From assembly GCA_002238645.1 (NCBI GenBank), contig MPMT01000009.1, positions 1 to 64,000 on the forward strand: a stretch of 64,000 bases of DNA. Direction: 5' to 3'. A model generated the notes under the pieces. That model was not told the DNA's origin. It worked only from the letters and a program-made list of their open reading frames with translations, and ran no database searches. Positions 44,116 through 52,696 of the stretch are shown here, in pieces (the first letter of the stretch is position 1; every line of letters begins with the position of its first letter). Position numbers and translations under genes: made by a program. This DNA comes from Alphaproteobacteria bacterium bin52 (GTDB taxonomy: Bacteria; Pseudomonadota; Alphaproteobacteria; Thalassobaculales; Thalassobaculaceae).

Positions 44116-45888
44116 TCAGGCTGTCGCATAGCTCGCAACAAGTGCAACCAGCAACAGGACAACGATCCAGGCCACGCCGTTGCCGATGCCGATGGTGCGC
44201 CCGAACGTGCCGAGGGAGCCGAAATGGCGGCGGCTGTCGCCGATGACGAAACCCGCCAGGTCCATGAGCCCGGCAACGATCACGACCCGGGCACGCTCCG
44301 TCGAGCGGCCGAGTCGGGGGGCGAGCCCCCCCCCGCCCCGGGCCCGCCCGATCGAGCGGCCGAGCCGGAGCGCGAGCCCCGTCAGGCTCCGGCGCCAGAT
44401 CCAGTCCACGCCGAAGACCGCGGCCGGTTCGCGCGGTGTCTCGAGAAACCTGCGCAGGAACAGGACGAAGACGAGCATGGCCGCCACGATCAGGACCAGC
44501 TGATGCAGCACGCCGTCCAGGTCGCGGGGATCGGTTTCGGGCGGATACGGCAGCAGGGAGTGCAGCATGCCCGGCGCAATACCGATCGCCATGCAGGCGA
44601 CCGCGGCGGCGGCCATGGCCGCCAGCATGGTGGGCGGCGCCTCCGGGACATTCGCTTCGGGAGCATCGGCCCGGAACGCGAGCCAGGGTACCCTGAAGGC
44701 GATGGCCGGGACCGTGAGGGCTGCTCCCGATACCAGCAGGACGCGGGTCCACTCCTGGCCGGCGCCGGATCGAACGGCGTCGATGATCCAGGACTGGGAG
44801 ACAAACCCGGCGAACAGCGGGAAGGCGGCAAGTGATGCCGCTCCGATCACGGTGAGCGCGGCGGTCACCGGCATTGCCGGCCAGAGGAAACCGAGCTCGG
44901 CCGCATTCGACGACCCGGTCCGCAGCAGGATCGCACCGGTTCCCATCAGCAGGATCATCATGGCCAGCGGATAGCTGACCGCGTGCAGCACCACCGCGTT
45001 GACCGCTGCGTCCGACCCGGTCCCGATACCCGCCAGCATGAACCCGACCTGGGTGATGAGGCCGTACATCAGGATCCGGCGCAGGTCATGCTCGAATACG
45101 CTGAATAGCAACGGGTAGACGGCCATGACGGCGCCGATGGCGAGCAGGTACTCGTTTCCCGCGCCATGTCTCAACAGCGCGTGCACCGCGACCAGGGTGA
45201 TGAAGATCGGCAGGATCACCAGTCCGCCCGTCGTGGCTTCGGGACAGGCGTCGGTCATCCAGCTGTGCAGCAGAGGAGCCCCGCAGTAGGCAAGCAGGGC
45301 CAGTCCGACCAGCAGGGTGCCGGGCCCGCCGGAGCCGAGGCTGCCCGGCTGGCCGGAGCCGGCAGCGAGGACGTTCGATGCGAGACCCTCGAGCATGAGC
45401 ACCCCGGCAAGCACCAGGAACACCAGGTAGCGCATGCCGGCGGCCCGGGCCCGTTCGGTCCCCCGCGCCCAGACCAGGAACACCGACGCCGCGACTCCGG
45501 TCTGCAGGAACACGAACAGGGTGACCAGGTCGCCCGCGGTCACGGCGGAGACCGCGCTGCCGGCGAGCAGCGGGAAGGCGACCCTCTCCTTCAGACCGGC
45601 CCCGATGCTCACCGCGTACAGGCCCGCAAGCGCGGTTGCGAACAGCAGGATCGCGGCAAACGGGCGGCTGATCGCGTCGAGGTGATAGAGGCTCACGGTG
45701 TGGCCGAGCAACCTCGCCTGCTGGTGCGAGACCGGGTCGGAGGCGATCACGAGGCCCAGCAGCGCCAGTGGCACGACGATGCCGACAGCCCGCGCGGGAC
45801 GGCCGGGGAAGACCGCGACCACCGTGCCGAGCACGATCAGCAGAAGACCCGGCGGTGTCCGGACAAGCAGGTCAGCGATCGCTGTCAT
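44116..45888 (-). CDS. Mrp-type antiporter D/NuoL-like subunit 3
   Basis: A 590-residue proton-pumping-type membrane subunit with about 14-16 hydrophobic segments. The antiporter region contains LLHSWMTDACPEAT at about residue 235 and EHDLRRILMYGLITQVGFM at about residue 290, with charged residues in membrane segments as in MrpD/NuoL/M/N. It starts at the ATG at 45888, 17 bp inside the preceding small gene. The C-terminal cytosolic linker holds an imperfect repeat LRLGRSIGRAR / PRLGRSTERAR, and its DNA has a run of nine G residues on the coding strand. The protein ends with a lone membrane segment. Most divergent of the three D-like copies. Confidence 0.85.
   Translation of the reverse strand: MTAIADLLVRTPPGLLLIVLGTVVAVFPGRPARAVGIVVPLALLGLVIASDPVSHQQARLLGHTVSLYHLDAISRPFAAILLFATALAGLYAVSIGAGLKERVAFPLLAGSAVSAVTAGDLVTLFVFLQTGVAASVFLVWARGTERARAAGMRYLVFLVLAGVLMLEGLASNVLAAGSGQPGSLGSGGPGTLLVGLALLAYCGAPLLHSWMTDACPEATTGGLVILPIFITLVAVHALLRHGAGNEYLLAIGAVMAVYPLLFSVFEHDLRRILMYGLITQVGFMLAGIGTGSDAAVNAVVLHAVSYPLAMMILLMGTGAILLRTGSSNAAELGFLWPAMPVTAALTVIGAASLAAFPLFAGFVSQSWIIDAVRSGAGQEWTRVLLVSGAALTVPAIAFRVPWLAFRADAPEANVPEAPPTMLAAMAAAAVACMAIGIAPGMLHSLLPYPPETDPRDLDGVLHQLVLIVAAMLVFVLFLRRFLETPREPAAVFGVDWIWRRSLTGLALRLGRSIGRARGGGGLAPRLGRSTERARVVIVAGLMDLAGFVIGDSRRHFGSLGTFGRTIGIGNGVAWIVVLLLVALVASYATA
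44326..44334. repeat. Nine-base C/G homopolymer inside an mrpD-like gene
   Basis: Nine C on the plus strand (nine G in the sense of the gene), next to a six-base G run, in the stretch coding for RGGGGLAPRLG. It is the longest homopolymer I noticed in a coding region of this window. A one-base slip would shift the frame for the last roughly 70 residues. Confidence 0.85.
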
Positions 45889-46147
45889 GGCGTATCTCGC
45901 TGCGGGGCAGAATGATGTCGAGAAGCCTGATTGCCAGTGCAAGTGCCAGGATCGCCAGGAGACCGGTGACGGCGTACACGGCGTCGCCGACCGGGACCGC
46001 CGACCCTGAAACCAGGTGCATGACGGCACTCGCACCGACCAGGAGCACGAGTCCCGCGATCGACCAGGAACGAATGCGCGCGAGTTCCCGGTCCGCCCGC
46101 TCACCCGGTGCGGTTGCCGACCCTGTCCGAGACCCAGCTGGCATCAT
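45872..46147 (-). CDS. Small two-helix membrane protein of the antiporter operon
   Basis: A 91-residue protein, not assigned to a named family by me. It has a soluble charged start (SATAPGERADRELARIRSW), two membrane helices (SIAGLVLLVGASAVMHLVSG and VYAVTGLLAILALALAIRLLDII) and a charged tail. It lies 4 bases after one mrpD-like gene and overlaps the next by 17 bp, so it is very likely a genuine accessory subunit. Start choice between two consecutive ATGs (46147, 46144) is open. Confidence 0.75.
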   Translation of the reverse strand: MMPAGSRTGSATAPGERADRELARIRSWSIAGLVLLVGASAVMHLVSGSAVPVGDAVYAVTGLLAILALALAIRLLDIILPRSEIRHDSDR

Positions 46148-46151
46148 GACG

Positions 46152-47621
46152 TCATTCCATCAGTGGGAGCAGCAGCGCGATCACGCCGTCGCCGTCGAGG
46201 AACAGGTACAGGCACAGGATTGCGGTGATGCACGGTGGCAGGACGCAGAGCCAGGGCACCCTGACGGGTTCGTGCTGCCAGTCGGCCGGTGTGCCGTCGG
46301 GACGGCCGAAGAACCCCAGGACGACGACCGGCATCAGGTAGGCGACATTGAGCAGTGCGCTCGCCATGTAGACCAGCACCGCGATGACCAGCCCGCTCTC
46401 GGCCGCGGCCAGTGACAGGTACCACTTGCTCAGCCCGCCCGCGAGCGGGGGCAGCCCGATGATGCTGAGCGAACCGATGCAGAAGGCGCCGAAGGTGAAC
46501 GGCATGGCGCGACCGAGCCCCTTCATGTCGCTGATCTCGGTCTTGTGGGTGGCGACGTAGATCGCGCCTGCGCACATGAACAGCGTGATCTTGCCCACGG
46601 CGTGGCTGGCGATGTGCAGGGCTCCTCCGAGCACGCCCAGCCCGCTTGCCAAGGCTGCGGCTAGCACGATGTAGGCGAGCTGGCTGACGGTCGAGTAGGC
46701 GAGCCGCGCCTTCAGGTTGTCCTTGGTCATGGCGACAAGCGATGCCGTGACCAGGGTGAAGCTCGCGACCCAGACCAGCCAGTTCGAGGCGCCGGTCTCG
46801 GCCAGCAGGTCGATCCCGAATATGTAAATCACCACCTTGAGCACGGTGAACACGCCGGCCTTGACCACGGCGACCGCGTGCAGCAGCGCGCTGACCGGTG
46901 TCGGGGCCACCATGGCGCTGGGAAGCCAGCGGTGAAACGGCATCAGTGCCGCCTTGCCGATGCCGAACATGTACAGCGCGAGCAGGACCGGCAGGATCGC
47001 CGGCGGCACTGCATCCCGGAGGATGCCGCCCGGTTCGAAGTCGAGTGTTCCCGCCGCAACCCAGGTCCAGATGATGGCGACAAGCTGGAATCCGATCGAC
47101 GTGCCGATCAGCAACCCGATGTAGACCCGGGCGCCGATCTTCGCCTCCTCGTTCTCCTTGTGTGCCACCAGCGGGTAGGTCGATAGCGACAGCATCTCGT
47201 AGAACAGGAACAGCGTGAACATGTTGCCCGCGAACGCAATGCCCATGGCGCTGGCGATCGCGATCGTGAAGCAGATGTAGAACCGAGTCTGCCTGTGCTC
47301 GTTGTTCCCTCGCATGTAGCCGATGGAGTAGAGCGAGTTCACGATCCACAGGCCCGAAGCAATGCAGCCGAACAGGGCCCCGAGCGGCTCGCCCTCGAGC
47401 GCGATCGGCAGGCCGGGCAGCACCTCGACCAGCACCAGCCCGGGCCGCCCGCCGCTTCCGACCTCTTCCATCAGCCGGTAGGCGACCAGGAACAGCAGCA
47501 CCGAGGCCACGAGCGTGACGGCTTCGCGCAGGTTGGGCCATCGCCCGGTGCATGCCACCAGGACCCCGCCTGCGAGCGGGATCGCCAGGATCAGGAGCAG
47601 CGGGTGCTCGAAGAGGCTCAT
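46152..47621 (-). CDS. Mrp-type antiporter D/NuoL-like subunit 2
   Basis: A 489-residue membrane subunit with about 14 hydrophobic segments. It begins MSLFEHPLLLILAIPLAGG at an ATG overlapping the previous stop by 4 bp. The conserved antiporter parts are FTLFLFYEMLSLSTYPLVAH at about residue 125 (Glu of the proton path), KAALMPFHRWLPSAMVAPTPVSALLHAVAVVKAG at about residue 215, and TKDNLKARLAYSTVSQLAYIVL at about residue 295. The HAVAVVKAG segment is closer to NuoL/NuoM than to MrpD of Bacillus. Confidence 0.92.
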   Translation of the reverse strand: MSLFEHPLLLILAIPLAGGVLVACTGRWPNLREAVTLVASVLLFLVAYRLMEEVGSGGRPGLVLVEVLPGLPIALEGEPLGALFGCIASGLWIVNSLYSIGYMRGNNEHRQTRFYICFTIAIASAMGIAFAGNMFTLFLFYEMLSLSTYPLVAHKENEEAKIGARVYIGLLIGTSIGFQLVAIIWTWVAAGTLDFEPGGILRDAVPPAILPVLLALYMFGIGKAALMPFHRWLPSAMVAPTPVSALLHAVAVVKAGVFTVLKVVIYIFGIDLLAETGASNWLVWVASFTLVTASLVAMTKDNLKARLAYSTVSQLAYIVLAAALASGLGVLGGALHIASHAVGKITLFMCAGAIYVATHKTEISDMKGLGRAMPFTFGAFCIGSLSIIGLPPLAGGLSKWYLSLAAAESGLVIAVLVYMASALLNVAYLMPVVVLGFFGRPDGTPADWQHEPVRVPWLCVLPPCITAILCLYLFLDGDGVIALLLPLME

Positions 47622-49108
47622 GACCCGCCCCCGAGGAAGGCGTGGACGACCGTCCCCGCCACCGATGTGGTCAGGCCCGCATCGACGCCGAACCAGATAT
47701 TGGCGAGCGCCAGCACCCATAGCGGGATCAGCATGTCGGGCGGCATGTCGCGCACGCGCTCCCGGTCCTGCGGCGCAGGCTGCAGGTAGGCCGCCTCGAC
47801 GAGCTTCCACACGTAGATGACCGCAAGCAGCGAGGCGGCCGCGATCAGCAGGGCGAGCAGCCACCAGCCCTTCTCGATCGCGGCCAGGATCAGGTACCAC
47901 TTGCTGACGAACCCCACGGTGCCCGGCACGCCGATAAGGCCCAGCCCGCCGATGACGAGGGCGGCGAAGGTCCACGGCATCTCTCGCGCGAGCCCGCGCA
48001 CCGAGGTCAGCGACACCGCTCCGATCCGCAGCATCACGCCTCCAAGGGCCATGAACAGCGCGCCCTTCATGAGCGCGTGGTTGAACAGGTGCAGGACGGT
48101 CGCGGTCAGCCCGGACGCGTTGGCGAGCGCAAGGCCGAGCATCATGTAGCCGATCTGCGCGATGCTCGACCACGCGAACATCCGCTTCAGGTTGTCCTGG
48201 TGGATGGCCACCACGGAGCCCGCCAGCATGGCAATGACCGCAAGTGGCAGGACCAGCCAGGCAAGCACCGGCTCGATGAACGCGAACTCGTGGCCGAAGA
48301 CCGTATAAACGAAGCGCAGCAGGACGTAGACCGACACCTTGGTCGCGGTTGCGGCCAGGAACACGGTCACCAGGGACGGCGCGTAGGCATAGGCGTTCGG
48401 CAGCCACGCGTGCAGCGGGAACAGGGCGAGCTTGAGCCCCATTCCGGCCACCACGAAGGCAAACGCGGCCTGCACCACCCGGCTCTCGGCAAGCGGCGGC
48501 AGCCGTTCGGCCAGGTCGGCGAGGTTGAGCGTGCCGGTCACCATGTAGAGCAGGCCGACCCCGAGCACGAAGAAGGTGGCTCCGACCGTCCCGAGCACGA
48601 GGTAGGTGTAGGCGGCGGACAGTGCCCGGCGATCGAGTCTCGCGCCGGTTGCAACCAGCACGTAGGTCGAAAGCGAGGAAATTTCCAGGAACACGAAGAT
48701 GTTGAAGGCATCGCCGGTGATGGTCACCCCGAGCAGGCCGGTCAGACACAACAGGTAGGCGGTGTAGAACAGCCCGTGCTTGTCCGGTTCGATCTCGTGC
48801 TCGACGCTCGTGCGCGCGTAGGGCAGGGCGATGGCGCTGATGCCGGAAACCACCAGCAGGACGAGCGCATTGATCGCGTCGACCCTGTATTCGATCCCGA
48901 TCGGTGGTGGCCAGTTGCCGAGATGATAGGCAATGCTGCCGCCGGCACTGACCTCGGACAGCAGCACGACGGAGCAGATGAGGGTGAACCAGCTGACCGA
49001 CAGGGTGAGCGCCCACGGCAGGTGCCGGCCCGGCAGCATGACGCAGAGCGGAGCTGCCAGCAGCGGAACCGCAACCTGCAGGATTGCGACGTGATCGAGG
49101 AATGCCAT
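47618..49108 (-). CDS. mrpD: Mrp-type antiporter D/NuoL-like subunit 1
   Basis: A 496-residue membrane subunit, the one most like canonical MrpD. The motifs are NIFVFLEISSLSTYVLVA at about residue 125, KLALFPLHAWLPNAYAYAPSLVT at about residue 215, and AIHQDNLKRMFAWSSIAQIGYMMLGLA at about residue 295; HLFNHALMKGALFM follows. It starts at an ATG sharing one base with the mrpC stop (TGATG). It takes part in cation/proton exchange across the inner membrane. Confidence 0.93.
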   Translation of the reverse strand: MAFLDHVAILQVAVPLLAAPLCVMLPGRHLPWALTLSVSWFTLICSVVLLSEVSAGGSIAYHLGNWPPPIGIEYRVDAINALVLLVVSGISAIALPYARTSVEHEIEPDKHGLFYTAYLLCLTGLLGVTITGDAFNIFVFLEISSLSTYVLVATGARLDRRALSAAYTYLVLGTVGATFFVLGVGLLYMVTGTLNLADLAERLPPLAESRVVQAAFAFVVAGMGLKLALFPLHAWLPNAYAYAPSLVTVFLAATATKVSVYVLLRFVYTVFGHEFAFIEPVLAWLVLPLAVIAMLAGSVVAIHQDNLKRMFAWSSIAQIGYMMLGLALANASGLTATVLHLFNHALMKGALFMALGGVMLRIGAVSLTSVRGLAREMPWTFAALVIGGLGLIGVPGTVGFVSKWYLILAAIEKGWWLLALLIAAASLLAVIYVWKLVEAAYLQPAPQDRERVRDMPPDMLIPLWVLALANIWFGVDAGLTTSVAGTVVHAFLGGGS

Positions 49109-49497
49109 CAACGGCCCTGTTCCGCGGCCGCCCGCAGCTCGTCCTGCCGATCCGCCTCCTGCAGCCGGGCTTCCTCGATCGAGCCGTAGGTCTCGCGAAT
49201 TCGCACCACCAGGGCCAGGCCAAGAGCGGTGGTAGCCACGCCGACCACGATCGCGGTCAGGATCAGCACGTGCGGCAGGGGGTTGGAGAACTGCTCCGGT
49301 TCCCCTGTCAGGATCGGAGCGGTTCCGCCCTCGAGCTTGCCGACGGAGATGTAGAACAGAAAGACGGCGGTCTGGAAGACGTTGAGGCCGACGATCTTCT
49401 TCACGAGGTTGCCGCTCGTCATGGTCACGAACAGCCCGGCCATGAGCAGGAAGATGACCAGCCAGTAGTTGTAGTGATCGGTGATCGCCTCCAGCAT
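49108..49497 (-). CDS. mrpC: Mrp-type antiporter subunit C (NuoK-like)
   Basis: A 129-residue subunit with three membrane segments, homologous to NuoK. Key parts are GLFVTMTSGNLVKKIVGLNVFQTAVFLFYISVG and the PLPHVLILTAIVVGVATTALGLALVVRI segment, where NuoK has its conserved ALVLTAIVI motif. It begins at the ATG at 49497, 2-3 bases after the mrpB stop. The C-terminal tail is charged and coiled. Confidence 0.92.
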   Translation of the reverse strand: MLEAITDHYNYWLVIFLLMAGLFVTMTSGNLVKKIVGLNVFQTAVFLFYISVGKLEGGTAPILTGEPEQFSNPLPHVLILTAIVVGVATTALGLALVVRIRETYGSIEEARLQEADRQDELRAAAEQGR

Positions 49498-49499
49498 GG

Positions 49500-49937
49500 C
49501 TACCAGTCCTCTTCGTCCACGTCCCGGGTGCGGCCGGCATAGGCGAAGAACACCGTCACCATCACGGCACTCACCGTGACGCCGACACCGAACTCGACCA
49601 GCAGGATTCCGAGATGCTGGCCGGCGGTCGGCGTGGAGCCGAGAACGTCGTAGTCGAGGTACTTGCCGCCGAGTACGATGCCGGCGAATCCGGTCAGCGT
49701 GTACAGCGCCAGACCCGCCGGGACCAGATAGCGCAGGACGCGTTCCGGCAGGACCTCCCGCGCGTGGTCGATCCCGAAGACCAGGGCATAGAGAATGAAG
49801 GCGGCGGCGAAGATCACCCCTGCCTGGAACCCGCCGCCCGGACCGAAGTCCCCGTGGAACTGCACGTAGAGCGCGAACAGCAGCATGAACGGGATCAGCA
49901 GCTTGGAGACCACGCGCAGCACCAGGTGGTGTCTCAC
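49500..49937 (-). CDS. mrpB: Mrp-type antiporter subunit B (MnhB domain)
   Basis: A 145-residue subunit with four membrane segments. The MnhB-domain signature is seen as HGDFGPGGGFQAGVIFAAAFILYALVFG at residues 28-55, with GKYLDYDVLGSTPTAGQHLGILLVEFGVGVTV later. It starts at a GTG at 49937 that overlaps the stop of the DUF4040 gene (GTGA). Confidence 0.92.
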   Translation of the reverse strand: MRHHLVLRVVSKLLIPFMLLFALYVQFHGDFGPGGGFQAGVIFAAAFILYALVFGIDHAREVLPERVLRYLVPAGLALYTLTGFAGIVLGGKYLDYDVLGSTPTAGQHLGILLVEFGVGVTVSAVMVTVFFAYAGRTRDVDEEDW

Positions 49938-50521
49938 CCTTCACCTCCCGAATCGGAGCGTCGCGCCTCGTCCTGGATCTCGTCCTCGCGCCGCCGCCCG
50001 AGGAGCAGCAGCACGCCGATACCGGCCGTGAAGATCACCGCGACCTCGCCCAGGGTGTCGTAGCCCCGGTAACTCGCCAGCACCGACGTCACGATGTTCG
50101 GGACCCCGATATCGGTTTCCGAGCCGGAGATGTACTCCGGCACCACGTGCCGGAATCCGGGTGCCCCGGGATCGCCGAAACCGGGCATGTCGGTGGTGGC
50201 GTAGACGAGTGCGCAGCCGGTGAGAATGACCGCGAGCAGTGCGGGTGCGGTCCCGCGCCTGCGGGTCTCCTCGCTGCGCCGCTGGGTGAGCGCCAGGGTG
50301 CCGAGCAACAGGACCGTCGAGACCCCGGCGCCAACCGCGGCCTCGGTAAACGCGACGTCGACGGCATCGAGCGTGACCAGAAGGCCGGCTGACAGCATGC
50401 TGAACGCGCCGGTCAGCATCGCGACCGCAAACAGCTGGCGGACCAGGATGATCGCGATCGCCGTGGCGCACAGCAGGGCGAGCAGGACCAGGTCGATCAC
50501 GGTGACCATGTCGGGCGCCAC
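49934..50521 (-). CDS. DUF4040-domain subunit (MbhD / MrpA C-terminal type)
   Basis: A 195-residue membrane protein. Residues 1-80 match the DUF4040/MbhD domain (AVAMLTGAFSMLSAGLLVTLDAVDVAFTEAAVGAGVSTVLLLGTLAL), which in standard Mrp complexes is the C-terminal part of MrpA. The second half contains VTSVLASYRGYDTLGEVAVIFTAGIGVLLLLG, matching MbhE/the end of MrpA. So one gene encodes both parts that follow the NuoL-like body of MrpA elsewhere. The start is the GTG at 50521 or the ATG at 50509. Confidence 0.88.
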   Translation of the reverse strand: MAPDMVTVIDLVLLALLCATAIAIILVRQLFAVAMLTGAFSMLSAGLLVTLDAVDVAFTEAAVGAGVSTVLLLGTLALTQRRSEETRRRGTAPALLAVILTGCALVYATTDMPGFGDPGAPGFRHVVPEYISGSETDIGVPNIVTSVLASYRGYDTLGEVAVIFTAGIGVLLLLGRRREDEIQDEARRSDSGGEG

Positions 50522-50523
50522 GA

Positions 50524-50868
50524 TCAGTCGTCCCTGGTCCGCAATGTCTCGATATCCGCTTCCGGTACCAGGGCGGGCCTGAGGCCGGTGACCCGCGCCG
50601 CATTGGCGAGCGCGTGGGTGGCCGTCGGGCTGGTGAAGAAGACGAAGAGCGAGATCAGGAGCAGCTTGACGGTCACCAGGCTGAACCCGGCCTGGACCAT
50701 CATGCCGAAGAGCATGAGTTCCGCGCCCAGCGTATCGGTGATGCCCGCACCGTGCAGCCGGGTATAGAAGTCCGGCAGGCGCAGGAGCCCGAGGGTACCG
50801 ATCAGCACGAAGGTCGCGCCCGCGAGCAGCAGGATTCCGGAGACGATGTCCTGGACCAGCGCGATCAC
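50524..50868 (-). CDS. mrpG: Mrp-type antiporter subunit G
   Basis: A 114-residue subunit with three membrane segments. The MnhG signature is ATFVLIGTLGLLRLPDFYTRLHGAGITDTLGAELMLFGMMV at residues 18-58. It starts at the GTG at 50868, which overlaps the mrpF stop by 4 bp. A much longer open frame extends upstream through mrpF and mrpE in another frame and is not the gene. Confidence 0.93.
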   Translation of the reverse strand: MIALVQDIVSGILLLAGATFVLIGTLGLLRLPDFYTRLHGAGITDTLGAELMLFGMMVQAGFSLVTVKLLLISLFVFFTSPTATHALANAARVTGLRPALVPEADIETLRTRDD

Positions 50869-51158
50869 TCCCGGTTCTCCAGGTTTCCGGCCGCCGGACC
50901 GGACAGGCCGAGGTTTCGGTAGCGGAAGAACTTCAGGACCGCGATCGTGCCGATGAAGTTGACCAGTGCGTAGAGCAGGGCAATGTCCATGAACTCCGGC
51001 CGCTCGGTCAGGAAACCGAGGACGCCGATGAGAAGCAGGATCTTGGTTCCGAAGCTGTTGATCGCCAGGATCCGGTCGAACAGGCTCGGGCCTAGGAAGG
51101 CGCGCGCCAGCGCCATCATCATCGCCACGAGCAGGGCAATCGCTGCAGCGGTCCACAT
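50865..51158 (-). CDS. mrpF: Mrp-type antiporter subunit F
   Basis: A 97-residue subunit with three membrane segments. The MrpF signature is ARAFLGPSLFDRILAINSFGTKILLLIGVLG at residues 18-48, then ALLYALVNFIGTIAVLKFFR. It lies 3 bases after mrpE. Confidence 0.93.
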   Translation of the reverse strand: MWTAAAIALLVAMMMALARAFLGPSLFDRILAINSFGTKILLLIGVLGFLTERPEFMDIALLYALVNFIGTIAVLKFFRYRNLGLSGPAAGNLENRE

Positions 51159-51161
51159 GGG

Positions 51162-51635
51162 TCAGTGGGCCTCGATCGCGAGTACCTGGCGATCCATCTC
51201 GCCGTTCAGCACGCCCTCGGCCAGTTCCTCTGTCAGTGCGTGCACGATGATCTCGTCGCCCTCGATCTCGACCGAGACCGTCCCCGGGGTCAGCGTGATC
51301 GAGTTGGCGAGGATCACGTGGCCGAGATCGGTGTGCTGGCTCGAGCGCACACGCACGATCCGCGGAGAAAGCCGCATCCTGCGCGAGAGCACGATGCGTG
51401 CAACGTCGATATTGGCCTTGAACACCTCGCGGGCGAGCCATTTCCAGTAGCCGAAGATGCCGCGGGTCAGGTGGACCGGGAAGGTTTCGTGGTCGTGGAT
51501 GTCCATCCGGTGCGCGATATAGAGCACCAGCGCGACCGAGAGCACGCCGAGCGAAATGATGAGACCGGTGTATACGCCGGACATCACCAGCCAGAACGCA
51601 AGCAGGCTTACACCGAGTCCGACGATATGCTTCAC
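51162..51635 (-). CDS. mrpE: Mrp-type antiporter subunit E
   Basis: A 157-residue subunit with two or three N-terminal membrane segments and a soluble tail. Recognisable parts are LLAFWLVMSGVYTGLIISLGVLS, then YWKWLAREVFKANIDVARIVL and VILANSITLTPGTVSVEIEGDEIIVHAL. The start is the GTG at 51635 preceded by GAGGAG at very short spacing. It is the first gene of the ten-gene operon; the 146-base gap to the divergent isocitrate-lyase-family gene should hold the promoter. Confidence 0.92.
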   Translation of the reverse strand: MKHIVGLGVSLLAFWLVMSGVYTGLIISLGVLSVALVLYIAHRMDIHDHETFPVHLTRGIFGYWKWLAREVFKANIDVARIVLSRRMRLSPRIVRVRSSQHTDLGHVILANSITLTPGTVSVEIEGDEIIVHALTEELAEGVLNGEMDRQVLAIEAH

Positions 51636-51781
51636 TGCTCCTCGCCCATTCCGGCTGCGGCTGGTTGCCACGCCAGGCCGGCCGCCGGGTTGCCCCCGGC
51701 TGCCGTCGGCGCGACCCGTTAATGCCACAGTCTGCCGGACGGGCCAACTGTCGGCTATGGAGCAGTCTGGGGAGAGGGAGG

Positions 51782-52696
51782 ATGACCGCGTTTTCGGCAC
51801 CGGGCAACCGAATCGCACCTGGCGCGGCGCTGGAAGCACTGTGGTCGGGGCCTGCGATCCTGGAGGTCCCGGGGGCTCACAACGCGATTGCCGGCATGCT
51901 GGCGCGCGAGGCCGGGTTCAGGGCGCTCTACCTTTCCGGCGGAGCGGTGTCGGCCAGCCTCGGGTTGCCGGACCTGGGCGTCATGACGGCCGAGGAGCTG
52001 CTGCTGTTCGCGCGCTCGATCGTCAGGGCGAGCGCACTGCCGCTGATCGTGGATGCCGATACCGGGTACGGGGAGGCACTGAACGTGATGCGCCTCGTCC
52101 GCGATCTCGAGGCGGCTGGCGCGGCGGCGGTGCAGCTCGAGGACCAGGTCCTGCCGAAGAAATGCGGTCACCTCTCCGACAAGCGCCTCGCCGAGCCCGA
52201 CGCCATGGCGGCGAGGATCAGCGCGGCACGGGCGGCGCGCACCGATCTGCGCATCATCGCGAGGACCGATGCGGCGGCATCCGAAGGACTGGACGCGGCG
52301 ATCGACCGTGCCCGGCTCTACGTTGACGCCGGCGCCGATGTCATCTTCCCCGAAGCACTGGAATCGGTCGACGACATGGTGCGGTTCAATGCCCGGGTCG
52401 ACGCCCCGACCCTTGCCAACATGACCGAATTCGGTCGCACGCCCTATCTTGCCGCTACGGAATTCCAGTCACTCGGGTTCAGCATCGTGATCTGGCCGGT
52501 GACGTCGCTGCGGTGCGCGGCGGCCGCGGTGCGCGACCTGTATTCCCATCTTGCAGAGCACGGCGGGCAGGGCGACTACCTCGACCGCCTGATGAGCCGC
52601 AAGGACATCTACCGGACCATCGGCTACCACGACTACGAGGCCCTCGACCGGTCAATTGCCCGAAGTGTCGTCCCCGACGACGGGCGCTCCGACTGA
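51782..52696 (+). CDS. Isocitrate lyase / PEP mutase family enzyme (methylisocitrate lyase-like)
   Basis: A 304-residue TIM-barrel lyase. The family motif with the catalytic Cys is LPKKCGHL at about residue 120, metal binding is at LPLIVDADTGYGEALN at about residue 84 and QLEDQVLP at about residue 113, and the substrate loop is GGAVSASLGLPDLGVMT at about residue 53. The pattern is closest to 2-methylisocitrate lyase and carboxyphosphonoenolpyruvate mutase-type enzymes; no prpC or prpD is near, so a propionate role is not supported by context. It is divergent from mrpE, and its last 45 bases overlap the convergent pncC gene. Confidence 0.87.
   Translation: MTAFSAPGNRIAPGAALEALWSGPAILEVPGAHNAIAGMLAREAGFRALYLSGGAVSASLGLPDLGVMTAEELLLFARSIVRASALPLIVDADTGYGEALNVMRLVRDLEAAGAAAVQLEDQVLPKKCGHLSDKRLAEPDAMAARISAARAARTDLRIIARTDAAASEGLDAAIDRARLYVDAGADVIFPEALESVDDMVRFNARVDAPTLANMTEFGRTPYLAATEFQSLGFSIVIWPVTSLRCAAAAVRDLYSHLAEHGGQGDYLDRLMSRKDIYRTIGYHDYEALDRSIARSVVPDDGRSD

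Noticed and set aside
46152-49223. A 1023-residue frame on the minus strand
   Set aside because: Only its last 489 residues (from 47621) encode a protein; the rest is an out-of-frame, Arg-rich reading of mrpD1.
50524-51807. A 427-residue frame on the minus strand
   Set aside because: Its last 114 residues are mrpG; the upstream part reads mrpF and mrpE in the wrong frame.
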